DNA of 64,000 bases, taken from a bacterium (GTDB lineage Bacteria; Bacillota; Clostridia; Lachnospirales; Lachnospiraceae). The translations under genes were made by a program, and so were the position numbers. How positions within the stretch are numbered: position 1 is the stretch's first letter; every line of letters begins with the position of its first letter. The notes below the pieces were generated by a model. That model was given only the letters and a program-made list of their open reading frames with translations. It was not told the origin of the DNA and ran no database searches. The stretch covers positions 45,696-109,695 of the forward strand of contig JAQXMB010000085.1 in the NCBI GenBank assembly GCA_029012425.1, read 5' to 3'. This document shows, one piece after another, positions 50,100-57,313 of this stretch.

Positions 50100-51485
50100 C
50101 TATTTATTGCTCAAATACTCGTGTATTCCCTTTGCTGCAGCCTTTCCTGCACCCATTGCAAGAATTACTGTTGCAGCTCCGGTTACCGCATCACCGCCGG
50201 CATATACACCCTCTTTTGAGGTCGCTCCGGTATCTTCTGTAGCTACGATACATTTTCTTCGATTGATTTCCAGACCCTTTGTCGTTGAAGAAATCAGTGG
50301 GTTCGGAGAGGTTCCGAGTGACATGATGACGGTATCGGCCTCAATCTCATACTCTGATCCGGGAATCTCTACGGGGCTTCTTCTTCCTGACTCGTCAGGC
50401 TCACCAAGCTCCATCTTGATGATCTTAATTCCCTTCACCCAACCGTCCTCATCAACGAGAATCTCTGTCGGGTTCTGTAACAGGTCAAAAATAATACCCT
50501 CTTCTTTTGCGTGGTGTACTTCCTCCACACGCGCAGGAAGCTCTGCTTCGCTACGGCGATATACAACATGCACCTCTGCTCCGAGACGAAGTGCCGTTCT
50601 TGCAGCATCCATTGCCACATTACCGCCACCGACAACAACAACCTTCTTACCACGGCTGATGGGGGTATCATAGCCTTCCTTGAATGCTTTCATCAGATTG
50701 TTTCTGGTCAAGAACTCATTGGCAGAGAAGACACCGTTTGCCTGCTCTCCGGGAATTCCCATAAAGCGGGGAAGTCCTGCTCCGGAACCGATAAATACTG
50801 CCTCAAAGCCTTCCTCTTCAATCAACTCATCAATGGTTGTTGACTTTCCGATTACCACATTCGTCTCGATTTTAACACCGAGTGATTTTACATTCTCAAC
50901 TTCCTTGGCAACAACCTTGGTCTTCGGAAGACGGAACTCCGGAATACCATAGCTAAGTACTCCGCCCGCCTCATGAAGTGCCTCAAAAATCGTCACATCA
51001 TATCCAAGCTTTGCCAAGTCGCCTGCACAGGTAAGACCTGCCGGGCCTGAACCGATTACAGCTACCTTATGACCGTTCAGCTTGTCAGCCTTCTTCGGTA
51101 AAATGCCGTTCTCGCGCGCCCAATCTGCAACGAAACGCTCTAACTTTCCGATTGAAACAGGCTCACCCTTGATTCCACGAATACATTTTCCTTCACACTG
51201 GCTCTCCTGCGGGCAAACACGGCCACATACAGCAGGAAGTGCACTTGACTCGCTGATTATCTGATATGCTTCCTCAAATTTACGCTCTTTTACTTTTGCG
51301 ATGAAGCCGGGAATGTTGATTGACACAGGACATCCCTGCATACACAATGCATTCTTGCAGTTTAAGCAGCGACCTGCCTCTGCAACAGCTTCCTCCTCGT
51401 TATATCCCAAACATACTTCTTCAAAGTTCGTAGCTCTTACCTTCGGATCCTGCTCACGAACCGGTACTCTTGTCATTGCATCCAT
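50100..51485 (-). CDS. nfnB: NfnB, flavoprotein subunit of NADH-dependent ferredoxin:NADP+ oxidoreductase
   Basis: A 461-residue protein of the glutamate-synthase small-subunit family. The N-terminal cysteine clusters are RCLNCKNALCMQGCP and VCGRVCPQESQCEGKC, for two [4Fe-4S] centres. The FAD site is VAVIGSGPAGLTCAGDLAKL and the NADPH site is VVVVGGGNVAMDAARTALRL. Alone it could be called GltD, but its adjacency to and overlap with NfnA mark it as the bifurcating transhydrogenase that links reduced ferredoxin, NADH and NADPH. No glutamate synthase large subunit is nearby. Confidence 0.93.
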   Translation of the reverse strand: MDAMTRVPVREQDPKVRATNFEEVCLGYNEEEAVAEAGRCLNCKNALCMQGCPVSINIPGFIAKVKERKFEEAYQIISESSALPAVCGRVCPQESQCEGKCIRGIKGEPVSIGKLERFVADWARENGILPKKADKLNGHKVAVIGSGPAGLTCAGDLAKLGYDVTIFEALHEAGGVLSYGIPEFRLPKTKVVAKEVENVKSLGVKIETNVVIGKSTTIDELIEEEGFEAVFIGSGAGLPRFMGIPGEQANGVFSANEFLTRNNLMKAFKEGYDTPISRGKKVVVVGGGNVAMDAARTALRLGAEVHVVYRRSEAELPARVEEVHHAKEEGIIFDLLQNPTEILVDEDGWVKGIKIIKMELGEPDESGRRSPVEIPGSEYEIEADTVIMSLGTSPNPLISSTTKGLEINRRKCIVATEDTGATSKEGVYAGGDAVTGAATVILAMGAGKAAAKGIHEYLSNK

Positions 51486-52378
51486 TATTTGTCACCTCCA
51501 CAATGTCCGCAGCCGCCGTGGTGAGTATCGCCCTCTTCCAAAGCAAGCTTCGCTCTGCCTTCCTGTGTCTTATACTGTTGCATTCTCTTCATTGCCTGGT
51601 CGAAATCAACCAAATGTCCGTCAAACTCCGGTCCGTCAACACATGCAAACTTTACTTCATTTCCTACAACCAGACGGCATGCTCCACACATTCCTGTTCC
51701 GTCAACCATGATCGGATTCATGGAAACGATTGTCTTAAGACCTAATTCTTTTGTCAGCAGACATACAAACTTCATCATGATCATCGGTCCGATTGCAACG
51801 CACTGATCATATGTCGCTCCCTCATCATACAATGCCTGAAGCTGTGCGGTTCCAACACCATGGAATCCAAAAGAGCCATCATCGGTACAGATATAGCAGT
51901 TCTTGGAAACAGCTTTCATCTCATCCATGAAGAACAGTAAATCTTTGGTACGGGAGCCCATGATGACATCAGCCTCTACACCATGCTCATGCAACCACTT
52001 TACCTGAGGATATACCGGTGCAGTTCCAAGTCCACCCGCGATGAAAACGATTTTCTTTTTCTTTGTCTCCTCAAGATTTTCCTCTAAGCAAAGCTCCGAA
52101 GGGCATCCGAGCGGTCCGACAAAATCCTGAAAAGCCTCCATTTTATCAATATTTCTTAACATGCGCTCTGTACTTGCTCCAACTGCCTGCACAACAATTG
52201 TTACAGTACCTGCCTGCGCATCATAATCACAAATTGTAAGGGGGATACGCTCTCCCTGTTCATCTGTTTTCACAATTACAAACTGTCCCGGCAGACAAGA
52301 CTTTGCACAACGCTCAGCCTTAACTTCCATAAGAAAAATCTTATCAGCCAGTACTTCTTTTCTCACTATCGGGTACAT
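51485..52378 (-). CDS. nfnA: NfnA, FAD/[2Fe-2S] subunit of NADH-dependent ferredoxin:NADP+ oxidoreductase
   Basis: A 297-residue protein of the ferredoxin-NADP reductase fold. It has an N-terminal FAD domain (PGQFVIVKTDEQGERIPLTI), an NAD(H) domain (IVFIAGGLGTAPVYPQ) and a C-terminal loop MVDGTGMCGACRLVV with Cys-x-x-Cys and a later Cys in KFACVDGPEFDG for the [2Fe-2S] centre. The stop overlaps the nfnB start. Together the proteins oxidise reduced ferredoxin and NADH to reduce NADP+, matching a ferredoxin-based metabolism with Ech. The last residues (HHGGCGHCGGDK) form a His/Gly/Cys tail. Confidence 0.93.
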   Translation of the reverse strand: MYPIVRKEVLADKIFLMEVKAERCAKSCLPGQFVIVKTDEQGERIPLTICDYDAQAGTVTIVVQAVGASTERMLRNIDKMEAFQDFVGPLGCPSELCLEENLEETKKKKIVFIAGGLGTAPVYPQVKWLHEHGVEADVIMGSRTKDLLFFMDEMKAVSKNCYICTDDGSFGFHGVGTAQLQALYDEGATYDQCVAIGPMIMMKFVCLLTKELGLKTIVSMNPIMVDGTGMCGACRLVVGNEVKFACVDGPEFDGHLVDFDQAMKRMQQYKTQEGRAKLALEEGDTHHGGCGHCGGDK

Positions 52379-52425
52379 ATCTTTTCCTCCATCTATAGTT
52401 TTGTCCTTGTGGACGCATCACTACT

Positions 52426-52454
52426 ATAATATAGTAAAAAACCATCTTTTTCAA
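52426..52454 (-). promoter_or_regulatory. Promoter of nfnA-nfnB
   Basis: The minus strand has TTGAAA (-35, 52449-52454), a 17-bp spacer and TATTAT (-10, 52426-52431). The leader of about 40 bases contains a small GTCC/GGAC hairpin. Confidence 0.6.
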
Positions 52455-52487
52455 CGAAAAACGACATTTTCTCAAAAAAACAAAAAA

Positions 52488-52517
52488 ATATGAAACGATC
52501 TTCAGACCGTTTCATAT
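52488..52517 (-). terminator. Rho-independent terminator overlapping the phosphoesterase stop codon
   Basis: On the minus strand ATATGAAACG and CGTTTCATAT form a perfect 10-bp stem with a 10-base loop, followed by TTTTTTT. The TGA stop of the phosphoesterase gene is in the loop, so its last codons form the 5' arm of the stem. Confidence 0.88.
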
Positions 52518-53101
52518 TCAAACACATATTTTTCATATGCATTAATAATTGTCGTTTCACCATAGGTTCTGACCCGCTCCACATTCACACCATAATTCAT
52601 GTGAACATGTCCATGAATCATATACTTCGGACGGTAATCATCTAGCAGCTTTGTAAAACACGAAAACCCGGTATGCGTAATGTCATCTGAATCCCCAAGT
52701 CCCTTCCCCGGCGAATGTGTAAGCAGAATGTCAAATCCCTTGTTTTTTTTCAACTGACGATGCAGCTTCTTAATTCGGTTCTCCATCTCCTGCTCCGTAT
52801 ATTGATCCGGCCCCGGCTTATATCGGATACTTCCTCCCAGACCGAGAATTCTGATTCCATGAAAATTGTAAATTGTATCCTCCAGACAGATACATCCCTG
52901 AGGGCTTCGTTTGCCATGTGTACGGTCGTGATTTCCTCTCACATACAATATGTCCGCAGAGGCAAAGGTCGTCAGGTACTCCAGATAATCCGGTTTTAAA
53001 TCTCCGGCTGCAAGTATCAGATCAATTGTCCTAATATAATCCTTATCCAGAAAATCCCACAATGCTTTTGACTCTACATCCGCAAGTGCCAGTATCTTCA
53101 T
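52502..53101 (-). CDS. Calcineurin-type metallophosphoesterase (YfcE/MJ0936-like)
   Basis: A 199-residue protein with the metallophosphoesterase blocks in order: an N-terminal metal strand LALADVES, AAGDLKPDYLEYL (GD), RGNHDRTHG (GNHD), LLTHSPGKG and MIHGHVHMNYG. The first block has Asp but lacks the usual DxH histidine. This is seen in some subfamilies and may shift metal binding. The substrate is unknown; phosphodiesters or nucleotides are possible. It is the last gene of the CobW/ParB-BMP operon, 34 bp downstream of the fusion gene. Confidence 0.85.
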   Translation of the reverse strand: MKILALADVESKALWDFLDKDYIRTIDLILAAGDLKPDYLEYLTTFASADILYVRGNHDRTHGKRSPQGCICLEDTIYNFHGIRILGLGGSIRYKPGPDQYTEQEMENRIKKLHRQLKKNKGFDILLTHSPGKGLGDSDDITHTGFSCFTKLLDDYRPKYMIHGHVHMNYGVNVERVRTYGETTIINAYEKYVFEYETV

Positions 53102-53135
53102 ATCATCTCCTCAATCGCAACGCCCGGTCGTTCAT

Positions 53136-55061
53136 TTACTCATCATTCAAATCGCCTTGTAACAGAACAAGACTAAGCGCTTCATCCTTCAGTTCACTGA
53201 ATGTCGGAATCTCTCCATCGACATTATCGAGCAGCCAGTCCATTGTAACAATGTCCTTATGACTCATATGCATACCGCTCTCCTGTCGTACCGTACCCTC
53301 GTTGTCCACAAGTCTGGTATCAAACGGCTTGAACTGTCCCTTCTTTATCAGGTCTGTCATCAGATCAACCAGTCGCTTGGTTTCGCTCGGAAGCTTTGTT
53401 GAATAGATTAACTGTGTCACATCTGCTGACATCCCCCACCAATAATTAATTGCACGGTTCTTATTGGCAGTCACATCATTTTTCCACACATCTCCACGAA
53501 TTGCTTCAATAATCTGTTCATAAAACTTACCCCAATGACACACCGTGGTTGCAATACTGTTCAACTCTCCATCCACCCGCTCATACAAACCAAAATGACG
53601 ACTCGGATGTTCCGGAACAATAAAATCTTTGTCAGAAATATACCGAATCTGCGGATCCAGTAATGTCGAGGCATCCGTAACATCGCGAAGCGATGACCAG
53701 GTCAGTTGCACACGCGCCTTGGGGTTTGCCATTTTTGCACCAAGCGCAAATGCATTAATATTCGAAATCGTGCTAAAAATCGGATAGTCAGCAATATATC
53801 CAATACGATTATCCTCACACAGTGAACCTGCAATCAGACCAAGCAAAAATTTTGTCTCATACATTCTGCAATAATAAGTCCGAATACTGCTATGGTTTGA
53901 GTTTGTGGAACAGTTGAGTATTTTAATCTGCGGATGCGCCACAGCTGCCTTCAAGCTTGCGGTGCTCAAATACGGAATCGTTGTGAAGATAATTTCATTT
54001 CCGTCCGCAATTGCCTCTTCCAAAATATCTGACGGTGAGAATTGATTCTCAGCATCATAATAGGTTTTTGTCTCAATGCTGTCCTTGTACTTCTCTTCAA
54101 TATAGAAACGGCCAAGTTCATGTGCATAAGTCCACGCAGAGGTCTGCGGTGTTTTTCCATAAATAAACGCAATTTTTAAAAGTCGATTGTTCTGTGAGCC
54201 AAATACGAGTCTTGAAATAAACGGTTTTGAGACTTTTTCCTTATCGGTCGGCTCAAGCATCAGCTTCATCGAACGATCCTGCGCCTGTGTCAAAAACTCT
54301 TTCCAAATTCGTTCAATTTCATTTCGTAGCTCATCATTCGAGCGAAACGGCAAATCCCTTCTTCCGTATACCTGAAGATAAACCAGAAACGCATCTGCCG
54401 AAGTAACACTCAGATTTGAACCGCCTTTTTCCTTAAATATCTGTTCGAATCGCGAAAAATCACTTCGAAGTTCAAGTGCCTCGTCCTCCGTCCACGGCTG
54501 CTTAAATGCCTTTCCGTAGAAATTGCACAATTCTTCATAAGCGCCTTCTTTTGAGAAACAGATCATATTCAGCTTTGATGCCTCATAAAAATCCATATAC
54601 TCATAATAGACTTTCGTCTGTACATCATCTGTCTTCTTCGGCAAAAGTCGAATAACATTTGCTGTAATGCTCACCGCTCCGACTGCTTTCAAAACACTGA
54701 CCCGCTTATTTCCTTCCTGGACATAATAACGGGTCATATACTCATACGCCAAAATCGGATCTCGAATGCCTTCTTCCAGCTGCGAATCATACAGCAAACT
54801 CCATTTTATTGCAAATTCCGTATCCTCGTCCAAAAGCGGCATGAAATTATTGGCAAAAGAGTTCTTTCGACCCGCAGTCTTTGTTCCGGCAATTAAATCA
54901 AGCGGAATATCGACGATTCCAAGCGGCATCTCTCCACAGATGTCATCTCTCGTAATAAATTCATCCAAGGCCGGTAAATACGGATATTTTCCTTCTGAGA
55001 AAGCATTTCGATATGCTTTTTGTGCCAGTTTTCTGGCAGCGAGATAATCCTCTGCTGACAT
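53136..55061 (-). CDS. Fusion of a ParB/sulfiredoxin-like domain with a BMP-type (purine nucleoside) binding domain, cytosolic
   Basis: A 641-residue protein with no signal peptide or lipobox. Residues about 48-140 look ParB/Srx-like: PLDLIAGTKTAGRKNSFANN, GIRDPILAYEYM and VQEGNKRVSVLKAVGAV, the last resembling the G-x-(R/H)-R nucleotide-binding turn of that fold. A helical linker spans about 145-290. Residues about 295-560 resemble BmpA/Med-type periplasmic nucleoside-binding proteins (LKIAFIYGKTPQTSAWTYAHELG, FTTIPYLSTASLKAAV, RIGYIADYPIFSTISNINAFALGAKMANP). A cytosolic nucleoside sensor is the simplest inference. It lies in an operon with two CobW-type GTPases. Confidence 0.75.
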   Translation of the reverse strand: MSAEDYLAARKLAQKAYRNAFSEGKYPYLPALDEFITRDDICGEMPLGIVDIPLDLIAGTKTAGRKNSFANNFMPLLDEDTEFAIKWSLLYDSQLEEGIRDPILAYEYMTRYYVQEGNKRVSVLKAVGAVSITANVIRLLPKKTDDVQTKVYYEYMDFYEASKLNMICFSKEGAYEELCNFYGKAFKQPWTEDEALELRSDFSRFEQIFKEKGGSNLSVTSADAFLVYLQVYGRRDLPFRSNDELRNEIERIWKEFLTQAQDRSMKLMLEPTDKEKVSKPFISRLVFGSQNNRLLKIAFIYGKTPQTSAWTYAHELGRFYIEEKYKDSIETKTYYDAENQFSPSDILEEAIADGNEIIFTTIPYLSTASLKAAVAHPQIKILNCSTNSNHSSIRTYYCRMYETKFLLGLIAGSLCEDNRIGYIADYPIFSTISNINAFALGAKMANPKARVQLTWSSLRDVTDASTLLDPQIRYISDKDFIVPEHPSRHFGLYERVDGELNSIATTVCHWGKFYEQIIEAIRGDVWKNDVTANKNRAINYWWGMSADVTQLIYSTKLPSETKRLVDLMTDLIKKGQFKPFDTRLVDNEGTVRQESGMHMSHKDIVTMDWLLDNVDGEIPTFSELKDEALSLVLLQGDLNDE

Positions 55062-55082
55062 AGTCTCCCTCCTTTTCTTCGC

Positions 55083-56030
55083 TTAAGAAAAATAGACTAA
55101 TTCATCCATCGGCTTCTCTGCCGGCTTTACTTCAACCACATAGAGTACCGGGCCTTTTCCTTTATATTCTATCGCAAACTCATAGCGAACTTCTGCCGTG
55201 ATATCGATCCATGAACGATGCTCCAGAGTCTCTGCTTTATCATATTTGCACTTGAAACCTACAAACTGGATATCCTCCGCGCAGCAAGTCATTGCAAAGC
55301 GCCCCGGCACAAACACATCGCTTTTCATTTTCCCCTTCGGTTTATAAACCTGTGCCAGAAAATGTACCTGTTTACCGACATATTTTTTCGGATTATCCAT
55401 TGCATCCAGATACCAGATTCCATAATCTGCATCTGTAATATCCAACTCTTTTGCGCTCATATCATACGGAAGTTCTTCCTGGTAGTTTTCATCCAATGTT
55501 CCGTCACTGCGCTCGTAAACGATTTGTGCTTTGCGATTCTTGGCTTTGACGCTTCTGCGGAATTTTGCCTTGGGCGTATTCTCCTCGCAACGGTTAAAAA
55601 TAACAACATCCGAAATAAAGAACTGCTCAAGCATCATTGTCCGCATATTATTCAGATACATCTCATAGGTTGTAGCGTCAACCGTTGTCAGTGTCTGGAC
55701 AATCGTCCATCCGTCCATCGAATCCATTTCCAAAAGCGGGGCAAGCTCCCAGGTTCCATTATATTCAATGAATACCTGATCCGGCTTGTGGCTGACATGT
55801 AATTCATGCAACCGTTCCCTTGTCAGTTCCTCGACAGAATCAATCATCACAAGCTTTGCGCCAATGGAAGCAAGCTTTCCCTCGTCAAGTTCAATATCTC
55901 CATCCTCGCACATGAGAATCAGAGTTTTCTGGCCTTTTCCAAATTCATTCTCAAATAATGTTTCCCGAATCAGCGAAGTCTTCCCGCTGTCCATAAATCC
56001 GGTAAATAAAAATACAGGTATCTCCTGCAT
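55083..56030 (-). CDS. CobW-type GTPase fused to a DUF1980-like domain
   Basis: A 315-residue protein. The N-terminal P-loop GTPase has GFMDSGKTS (11-19) and an NRCE motif near 146 in place of the usual NKxD. The CxCC metal motif of canonical CobW/ZNG1 proteins is absent. The C-terminal 120 residues (YVGKQVHFLAQVY, VFVPGRFAMTCCAEDIQFVGF, then VEVKPAEKPMDELVYFS) match the C-domain of the DUF1980/TIGR03943 family; that family's partner permease is Zur-regulated in Bacillus. Metal handling, probably zinc, is inferred. It lies 15 bp after the second CobW gene. Confidence 0.75.
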   Translation of the reverse strand: MQEIPVFLFTGFMDSGKTSLIRETLFENEFGKGQKTLILMCEDGDIELDEGKLASIGAKLVMIDSVEELTRERLHELHVSHKPDQVFIEYNGTWELAPLLEMDSMDGWTIVQTLTTVDATTYEMYLNNMRTMMLEQFFISDVVIFNRCEENTPKAKFRRSVKAKNRKAQIVYERSDGTLDENYQEELPYDMSAKELDITDADYGIWYLDAMDNPKKYVGKQVHFLAQVYKPKGKMKSDVFVPGRFAMTCCAEDIQFVGFKCKYDKAETLEHRSWIDITAEVRYEFAIEYKGKGPVLYVVEVKPAEKPMDELVYFS

Positions 56031-56045
56031 GGCAAATATGCCTCC

Positions 56046-57224
56046 TTATTTCAACAAAAATAAATCTTCCAGTTCATCTTCCTTCAAGTCACAACCAATC
56101 ACACACAATCTTCCGGTGTAATCTGCCTGGCCGTCACGAAGCTCATATTCTCCGGGAACCATGTCAAAATAGATCCATCCGCCCTGCTCATTTTCAACCA
56201 TACCCTTTGCGCGAAGAATGGTTCCATAGAACTCATCATCACTGAGTGTTTTTAAAATATTTTCAATCTGCTCTCTGGTGTATTTATGAGGAGTTTCTTT
56301 TCCCCAGCTGGTAAACACATCATCTGCATGATGATGGTGATGTTCATGGTCATGCTCGTGATGATGTCCGCAGCAGCATTCCTCATGCTCATCATGATGA
56401 TGATGCTCATGGTCATGGTCATGGTCGTGGTCATGATGTCCGCAGCAACATTCCTCATGCTCATCGTGATGGTGATGCTCATGGTCATGGTCGTGGTCAT
56501 GATGTCCGCAGCAGCATTCCTCATGCTCATCATGATGATGCTCGTGGTCATGATCGTGGTCATGATTATGATGGTGATCGTGATGATGCTTTGCCTGTTC
56601 CTCTGCCAAAAGCTTCTGTTCAAGCACATCCTGTCCCTCGATAACGGCAAGAATCGTCTCTCCGCTAATCTGATCCCACGGAGTCGTGATGATCGCTGCC
56701 TTATCATTCAGCGACTGCATCTGCTTCACACAAAGCTCCAGCTGCTGAGGAGTCGCATTCTGTGAACGACTCAAAATAATCGTTGTTGCATATTCAATCT
56801 GATTGTTGAAAAACTCGCCGAAAGCTTTCATCTGCTTACTTGCCTTTGTTGCATTGACAACCGTAACAAGTCCGTTCAATGCCACATCATGTGTCTTTTC
56901 AACATCCACAACAGACTTCATAACATCAGAAAGCTTGCCGACACCGGAAGGCTCAATCAGGATACGATCCGGATGGAATTTTTCAATTACCTCATTCAGA
57001 TTTTTCCCGAAATCACCCACCAAAGAACAGCAGATACATCCTGAATTCATCTCACTGATTTCAATTCCGGAATCCTTCAAAAAGCCGCCATCAATTCCGA
57101 CTTCGCCAAATTCATTTTCTATCAGAACAATTTTCTGACCGGTAAATACTTCCTCAATCATCTTCTTAATAAAGGTAGTCTTTCCGGCACCCAGGAATCC
57201 TGAAATAATATCAATTTTCGTCAT
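56046..57224 (-). CDS. CobW/ZNG1-type metallochaperone GTPase with long His/Cys metal-binding insert
   Basis: A 392-residue protein. Its GTPase domain has P-loop GFLGAGKTT (9-17), the CxCC metal motif at Cys63-x-Cys65-Cys66 in NSGCICCSLVG, and the EPSGVGKL switch. A His/Cys insert lies at about residues 213-299, with three HDEHEECCCGHH units. The CobW_C domain (about 330-392) ends with GRLCVIGCDLKEDEL. Such GTPases deliver zinc, cobalt or nickel to target enzymes. First gene of its operon. Nickel delivery to the Ech hydrogenase in the same window is possible but unproven; no hypB is present here. Confidence 0.85.
   Translation of the reverse strand: MTKIDIISGFLGAGKTTFIKKMIEEVFTGQKIVLIENEFGEVGIDGGFLKDSGIEISEMNSGCICCSLVGDFGKNLNEVIEKFHPDRILIEPSGVGKLSDVMKSVVDVEKTHDVALNGLVTVVNATKASKQMKAFGEFFNNQIEYATTIILSRSQNATPQQLELCVKQMQSLNDKAAIITTPWDQISGETILAVIEGQDVLEQKLLAEEQAKHHHDHHHNHDHDHDHEHHHDEHEECCCGHHDHDHDHEHHHHDEHEECCCGHHDHDHDHDHEHHHHDEHEECCCGHHHEHDHEHHHHHADDVFTSWGKETPHKYTREQIENILKTLSDDEFYGTILRAKGMVENEQGGWIYFDMVPGEYELRDGQADYTGRLCVIGCDLKEDELEDLFLLK
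56328..56588 (-). repeat. Imperfect tandem repeat encoding His-Asp/Glu-Cys units in the CobW protein
   Basis: About 87 codons with three near-identical blocks of about 22-24 codons, each ending HDEHEECCCGHH. They are flanked by alternating His-Asp/Glu runs. The region supplies more than 45 His and nine Cys residues in triplets. The repetitive CAT/GAC/GAG codons make it prone to copy-number change and to false open frames on the opposite strand. Confidence 0.88.
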
Positions 57225-57256
57225 AAAATAACACCTCTTTCTACCAAAACAAAATC

Positions 57257-57306
57257 ATATTCTTACGATTCGCACAGTTTCACTTCCGTCGTTTTCGAAA
57301 GAATAT
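57257..57306 (-). terminator. Weak terminator-like stem after argS
   Basis: ATATTCTT and AAGAATAT pair across about 34 bases, with a few more pairs possible inside, followed by a T-rich stretch. It lies between the argS stop and the CobW start. Low thermodynamic quality. Confidence 0.3.
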
Positions 57307-57313
57307 CCTTCTT

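Noticed and set aside
50100..51485. Glutamate synthase small subunit (GltD)
   Set aside because: No large subunit is nearby and the gene overlaps an NfnA-type partner; NfnB is the better call.
52715..52999. Plus-strand open frame opposite the metallophosphoesterase
   Set aside because: The minus frame has all the ordered metallophosphoesterase motifs; the plus frame has none.
56286..56765. Plus-strand open frame rich in Met, Val and Leu, looking like a membrane protein
   Set aside because: It is the complement of the His/Asp/Glu repeat in the CobW gene; CAT reads as ATG on the other strand.
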